DNA of 64,000 nt from SHLQ01 sp033344795 (GTDB lineage Bacteria; Actinomycetota; Acidimicrobiia; Acidimicrobiales; SHLQ01). The position numbers and the translations under genes were made by a program. The stretch lies in NCBI GenBank assembly GCA_033344795.1, contig JAWPMS010000001.1, forward strand, positions 2,666,001 to 2,730,000. Reading direction: 5' to 3'. The notes below the pieces were generated by a model. That model saw only the letters and a list, made by a program, of their open reading frames with translations. It had not been told where the DNA came from and ran no database searches. This document shows positions 61,037 through 64,000 of this stretch, in pieces (position 1 is the first letter of the stretch; every line of letters begins with the position of its first letter).

Positions 61037-61798
61037 ATGAAAATCGGAATAGTGGGCAAGGGAGGCGTCGGAAAGACGACGACGAGTTCGCTGCTGGCGC
61101 GGGCCCTCGTCGATCGGGGACGCCGTGTTCTTGCTGTCGATACCGATTCGAATCCGAATCTCGGCCTTTCGCTCGGTCTCGGCCACGAAGCAACCGAAGC
61201 GCTTCCTGCGATTCCCCGATCGATCGTGGTTGGCCAGCGCGGCGACATGACGATTGCCGAACTCATGGGTGACTACAGCGTCTCGACCCCCGAAGGTGTC
61301 ACGCTCATGTCGGCTCTTCGCGTCGATGAAGCGGGCGCGGGCTGCACTTGTGGTGGGCACGCCAGCGTGCGCAGCTTGTTGGGTCAGGCGCTCGAGTCAG
61401 AGACCGACGACACGATCGTGGACATGGAGGCCGGTATCGAACACCTCAGCCGATCGGGCGGAACCCTGGCCCATGCCGATGTCCTGGTCATGATCATGGA
61501 GCCAAGTCGCAAGGCGATCATCACCGCTCAGCGAACGATCGGGCTCGCTGCTGAGCTCGGCATCGAGCGGTGGGTCGGCGTTGGCAACAAGGTCGATTCT
61601 CCCGAAGCGCGAACGGCGCTCGAGGAGTTGTGCAACGAACACGGCGTGCCGCTCGACGTCGTCATTCCATCCAACTCGGCGCTGGGGACCGCTGACCGGC
61701 GGGGTGAGCCTCTCGATCGAAGCGATGCCCCCGAGGTCTGGACCGCGATCGAGGCACTTGTCGATTCCCTCGGTCTCGAAGCCGCTGCGATGGCGTAG
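61037..61798 (+). CDS. cooC: CooC-type nickel-insertion ATPase (CxC form)
   Basis: A 253-residue P-loop ATPase: GIVGKGGVGKTTTSS, VDTDSNPNLGLSLGLG, VDMEAGIEHLSRSG and MEPSRKAIITAQRTIG. The dimer-interface metal motif is intact (GAGCTCGGHASV, C-x-C near residue 102), so it is the ordinary cysteine counterpart of the UxU protein at 51.2-52.0 kb. CooC inserts nickel into CO dehydrogenase in relatives; no CO dehydrogenase is in this window, so the client is unknown. ATG 61037 is chosen because it begins the first beta strand, with GGAAAGGG upstream. It follows hypF by 45 bp. Confidence 0.9.
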   Translation: MKIGIVGKGGVGKTTTSSLLARALVDRGRRVLAVDTDSNPNLGLSLGLGHEATEALPAIPRSIVVGQRGDMTIAELMGDYSVSTPEGVTLMSALRVDEAGAGCTCGGHASVRSLLGQALESETDDTIVDMEAGIEHLSRSGGTLAHADVLVMIMEPSRKAIITAQRTIGLAAELGIERWVGVGNKVDSPEARTALEELCNEHGVPLDVVIPSNSALGTADRRGEPLDRSDAPEVWTAIEALVDSLGLEAAAMA

Positions 61799-61804
61799 GC
61801 GCCG

Positions 61805-62737
61805 ATGGCGGACCCGAGCTTCCTTGCTCCACCCGATGAGATCTTCGATTGGAGGCGCGTCATTCTGACCTCCGCTGCCATTCGTCACGGTGTCTTCGCT
61901 GCTCTCCCAGGGACAGAACTCCAGATCGCTGAGCGGTCGGGTCTTGACGGCCACGCAACACGTGTCCTTCTCGATGCGCTCGCAGTGTGGCGGGTCATCG
62001 ATCGCGCTGGGGAGGTCTACGCAGAGGGGCCAGAGTTTCCGAGTTCGGCAGACCAGCTCGTTCTGAAACAGCACGCTCAGTTCATGCAGCGATGGGGCAG
62101 TCAGCTCGACGACCGCATGACGAATCGGATTCTCGACGACCATCCACCGCGTTCACGCGCGGCACTCGAGTCTTGGTTGTCAGCGCTCGCGGTGAACGCG
62201 AGAGCAAGTGCACCCGACCTCATCGATCGGTGCATGAACTATTTCGGCGGAACGACGTCGGTGCTCGATGTTGCCGGTGGTCATGGCGAGTACGGGATCG
62301 AAGCTGGTGGCCGTGGTTGTGCGGTCACGCTGCTCGACATCCCGGAAGTGATCGACGTTGTCTCGGGTTGGCCATCGATCGCCGAATCGGACGTTGATGT
62401 TCTTGGTGTCGATGTCTACGAGGCCGAGCCCGACACGAGCTTCGACCTCGTCTTGGTGTTTGGATTCACGCACACCCAGCCTGGCGAACAGCTCGGTGCA
62501 CTGTTCCAGCGTCTGGCGGACATGACGGCACCCGGCGGGGGTGTGGCGGTCCACACGTTTTTGCGTGACTCCGGGCCGGTTCCCGCGCTCTTTGCGGTGC
62601 AGATGTTGCTCACTGGTCGCGGCGGCGACACCCATCGGCTCGAGGACTACACGAAATGGATGACCGACGCTGGTTTTGCGGAACCGCAGGTCGACGATCT
62701 CGGCGGACGCTCGCTGCTCCTCGCTCGAAAGCGGTAG
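61805..62737 (+). CDS. O-methyltransferase-like SAM-dependent methyltransferase
   Basis: A 310-residue protein with an N-terminal winged-helix dimerisation domain (about 5-80) and a C-terminal Rossmann methyltransferase domain (SVLDVAGGHGEYGIE as the SAM-binding motif, then VTLLDIPEVIDVV). It resembles plant/bacterial O-methyltransferases of the Methyltransf_2 group, but the catalytic His of those enzymes is replaced by a THTQPGEQLG segment, so the acceptor cannot be named. It lies 6 bp after the cooC-like gene and is probably co-transcribed with hypF. Confidence 0.8.
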   Translation: MADPSFLAPPDEIFDWRRVILTSAAIRHGVFAALPGTELQIAERSGLDGHATRVLLDALAVWRVIDRAGEVYAEGPEFPSSADQLVLKQHAQFMQRWGSQLDDRMTNRILDDHPPRSRAALESWLSALAVNARASAPDLIDRCMNYFGGTTSVLDVAGGHGEYGIEAGGRGCAVTLLDIPEVIDVVSGWPSIAESDVDVLGVDVYEAEPDTSFDLVLVFGFTHTQPGEQLGALFQRLADMTAPGGGVAVHTFLRDSGPVPALFAVQMLLTGRGGDTHRLEDYTKWMTDAGFAEPQVDDLGGRSLLLARKR

Positions 62738-62931
62738 TCGGCCGAGCGCAGTTCGGTGTCACAGTCGGTCAGTAGTGTTTCGTTGCCGGGGGTGTTCTCT
62801 GCGCCGGTGGGTGGATCGACGGCTCGTCCTGAGGAACTACTGCGAAAGCGGCGTTCCAGCTGTCCTTACAAACGAACCCGTTTCGGCCCACCTTTCTGGT
62901 GGGTTGCTTCGCCGATTGTCAGGACTAGGCC

Positions 62932-64000
62932 ATGGCCCCTCCACTTGTTGAACAGATTGCTTCGCTCGGGACCGAGCTCAACGCCAACCAATACAAGGTC
63001 GTTCGCCTCGCAGCCGTCTACGACGCCACGCTCGAGTGGTTTCATGACGGCTTCAAGAGCTCGGCGGTGGCAATCGCTCGGGCGCTCGACATCCACGATT
63101 CAACGGCGCGGGAATGGATACGGGTCGGTCACGCACTCGACGAACTTCCGCTGGTGCATGACGCATTCGCTACGAACGTGTTGTCGTACGCAAAGACTCG
63201 CATTCTCACTCGGTGGGCCGACAGCGAAAACGAAGCAGACCTGCTCGAGCTCGCCTACGACCGCACCGCCAACCGGCTCACTACTGCGATCGCGGAGTAT
63301 CTCGCTGGCGATGAAACCGACGACGAGCGCGACCAACGTCAACAGGAGAACCGGAGTGTCACGGTGTACACCGACGCTGAGGGCATGGTCATCATTCGGG
63401 CGGCGTTGCCAGCCAACATCGGCAAACATGTCGCAGAAGCGGTGGACGCGGTCGTCCGACAGGTGGCCGCAACTCCGTTCGGTGGGGTGGGCGAAGAGTT
63501 AGCGAGCGAAGAGTCCGATGCGTCCGCGGACGCATCTCCGCCACATTCAGTGAACGTGCGGGCCACACTCAGCGGTCGAAATGCGTCCGCGGACGCATCG
63601 GAGGGTCTAACGATGGGGGAGCAGATTCGCCAGCTGAAAGCGCAGTGGCAACCAGCTGATGATGACGGCTCGTTTATGCCGTGTCTTGCTCAGCAACGAG
63701 CGGACGCGTTCGTGTTGTTGTTCCTGGGCACGAACATCGATTTGACCACCGAGGTCGTCATCCATGTGCGTGGCGACGGGACCACGTTCGACGACGGCAC
63801 ACCAGTGACCAACAATGCTGTGTGCAAGCGTCTTGACCAGGCGTTTGTTCGGCTGTTGTTGCACGACATGGAGCGCCGACCGATCGACGCATCAAATCGT
63901 CGTCGTCACCCTACGACACGCCAAAAACGTGTCGTTCTCGAGGCCCACAACCATGAGTGTGTTGATTGCCAGAGCCCAGACTTGCTCGAGCTCGACCACA
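62932..64000 (+). CDS. DUF222/13E12-family HNH endonuclease (3' partial)
   Basis: The frame is open to the end of the window (356 codons visible, no stop). It begins ATG 62932 with MAPPLVEQIASLGTELNANQ. The DUF222 region includes VLSYAKTRILTRWADSENEADLL and NRLTTAIAEYLAG; the nuclease begins RVVLEAHNHECVDCQSP, where the first CxxC is seen before the sequence stops. Such genes are multi-copy in actinobacteria and are the 13E12 repeat family. Two perfect palindromes are embedded in the Ser/Ala/Asp-rich linker and read DASADAS and NASADAS. The 194-bp gap before it holds nothing recognisable. Confidence 0.85.
   Translation, partial: MAPPLVEQIASLGTELNANQYKVVRLAAVYDATLEWFHDGFKSSAVAIARALDIHDSTAREWIRVGHALDELPLVHDAFATNVLSYAKTRILTRWADSENEADLLELAYDRTANRLTTAIAEYLAGDETDDERDQRQQENRSVTVYTDAEGMVIIRAALPANIGKHVAEAVDAVVRQVAATPFGGVGEELASEESDASADASPPHSVNVRATLSGRNASADASEGLTMGEQIRQLKAQWQPADDDGSFMPCLAQQRADAFVLLFLGTNIDLTTEVVIHVRGDGTTFDDGTPVTNNAVCKRLDQAFVRLLLHDMERRPIDASNRRRHPTTRQKRVVLEAHNHECVDCQSPDLLELDH
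63517..63536. repeat. 20-bp perfect palindrome, copy 1
   Basis: GATGCGTCCGCGGACGCATC is its own reverse complement and is embedded in frame in the DUF222 gene linker. Confidence 0.85.
63581..63598. repeat. 18-bp perfect palindrome, copy 2
   Basis: ATGCGTCCGCGGACGCAT repeats the core of the palindrome at 63517-63536 in the same reading phase, 64 bp further on. Confidence 0.85.

Noticed and set aside
1..64000. CRISPR arrays, prophage or classical insertion sequences
   Set aside because: No regularly spaced direct repeats, cas genes, integrases or IS transposases other than the RAYT were seen.

Overview
The window looks like a chromosomal segment of a high-GC actinobacterium, most likely of the class Acidimicrobiia (Ilumatobacter-like). 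The grounds are a mycothiol-dependent formaldehyde dehydrogenase, actinobacterial versions of secA/prfB/ftsE/ftsX, a class F sortase beside a DUF4397 protein, a 13E12/DUF222 HNH gene, an MPT53-like redoxin, many GTG starts and tightly overlapping genes. The taxonomic call is inference; no rRNA gene is present.

Region 1 (1-14.8 kb) is housekeeping and cell-surface: secA (5' end outside the window), prfB, ftsE, ftsX, a REP-associated tyrosine transposase (RAYT), mscR with its MBL-fold partner, a DUF4397 surface protein, a class F sortase, a DUF1996 protein, an HNH nuclease, an MFS exporter, an Ig-like secreted protein and tRNA-Leu(UAA). This region, and essentially only this region, is peppered with a short repeat with core GGTC-W-GACC. 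It flanks the RAYT gene on both sides, lies inside coding sequences and supplies the stop codon of two genes.

Region 2 (14.9-27.2 kb) is a LysR regulator facing an eight-gene, translationally coupled catabolic operon: two aminotransferases, a non-pyrrolysine MttB-family methyltransferase, a dimethylglycine-dehydrogenase-like flavoprotein, a 3-hydroxyisobutyrate-dehydrogenase-like enzyme, an aldehyde dehydrogenase, a SelA/MJ0158-like PLP enzyme and a D-glutamate-cyclase-like protein. It probably degrades an N-methylated amine or amino acid; the substrate is unknown. Region 3 (27.4-33.7 kb) has a GAF-like protein, a GGDEF-EAL protein and a DUF1980/DUF318/YibE-F membrane operon. Region 4 (33.9-39.6 kb) is a complete group 3b [NiFe] hydrogenase operon (hydBGDA, maturation protease, hypA, hypB). 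Region 5 (39.6-49.6 kb) is a two-component system apparently co-transcribed with two PAP2 phosphatases (one fused to a PhoD-type phosphatase) and an Rph/PpsA-like dikinase, plus a divergent metalloprotease and a small RG-tailed protein.

Region 6 (49.7-62.7 kb) is the most interesting part. Three genes contain in-frame UGA codons exactly at positions where their families have functional cysteines: a thioredoxin-like lipoprotein (UxxU instead of CxxC), a CooC-type nickel-chaperone ATPase (UxU instead of CxC) and a DsrE-like protein (one U). Each has, just downstream of the UGA, a short hairpin with the geometry of a bacterial SECIS element. Two of them sit in an eight-gene operon with a family-5 (peptide/nickel) ABC importer, a second CooC-like ATPase and an EamA transporter with a very His-rich tail. 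That operon is divergent from hypF, a third CooC-like ATPase (normal CxC) and a methyltransferase. I infer a selenium-dependent metal (probably nickel) acquisition/insertion system. The window ends inside a DUF222/HNH gene carrying two copies of a perfect 18-20 bp palindrome.

Intergenic stretches not listed separately are under 300 bp, and I saw no convincing gene in them. No CRISPR array, rRNA, prophage or conventional insertion sequence was seen.
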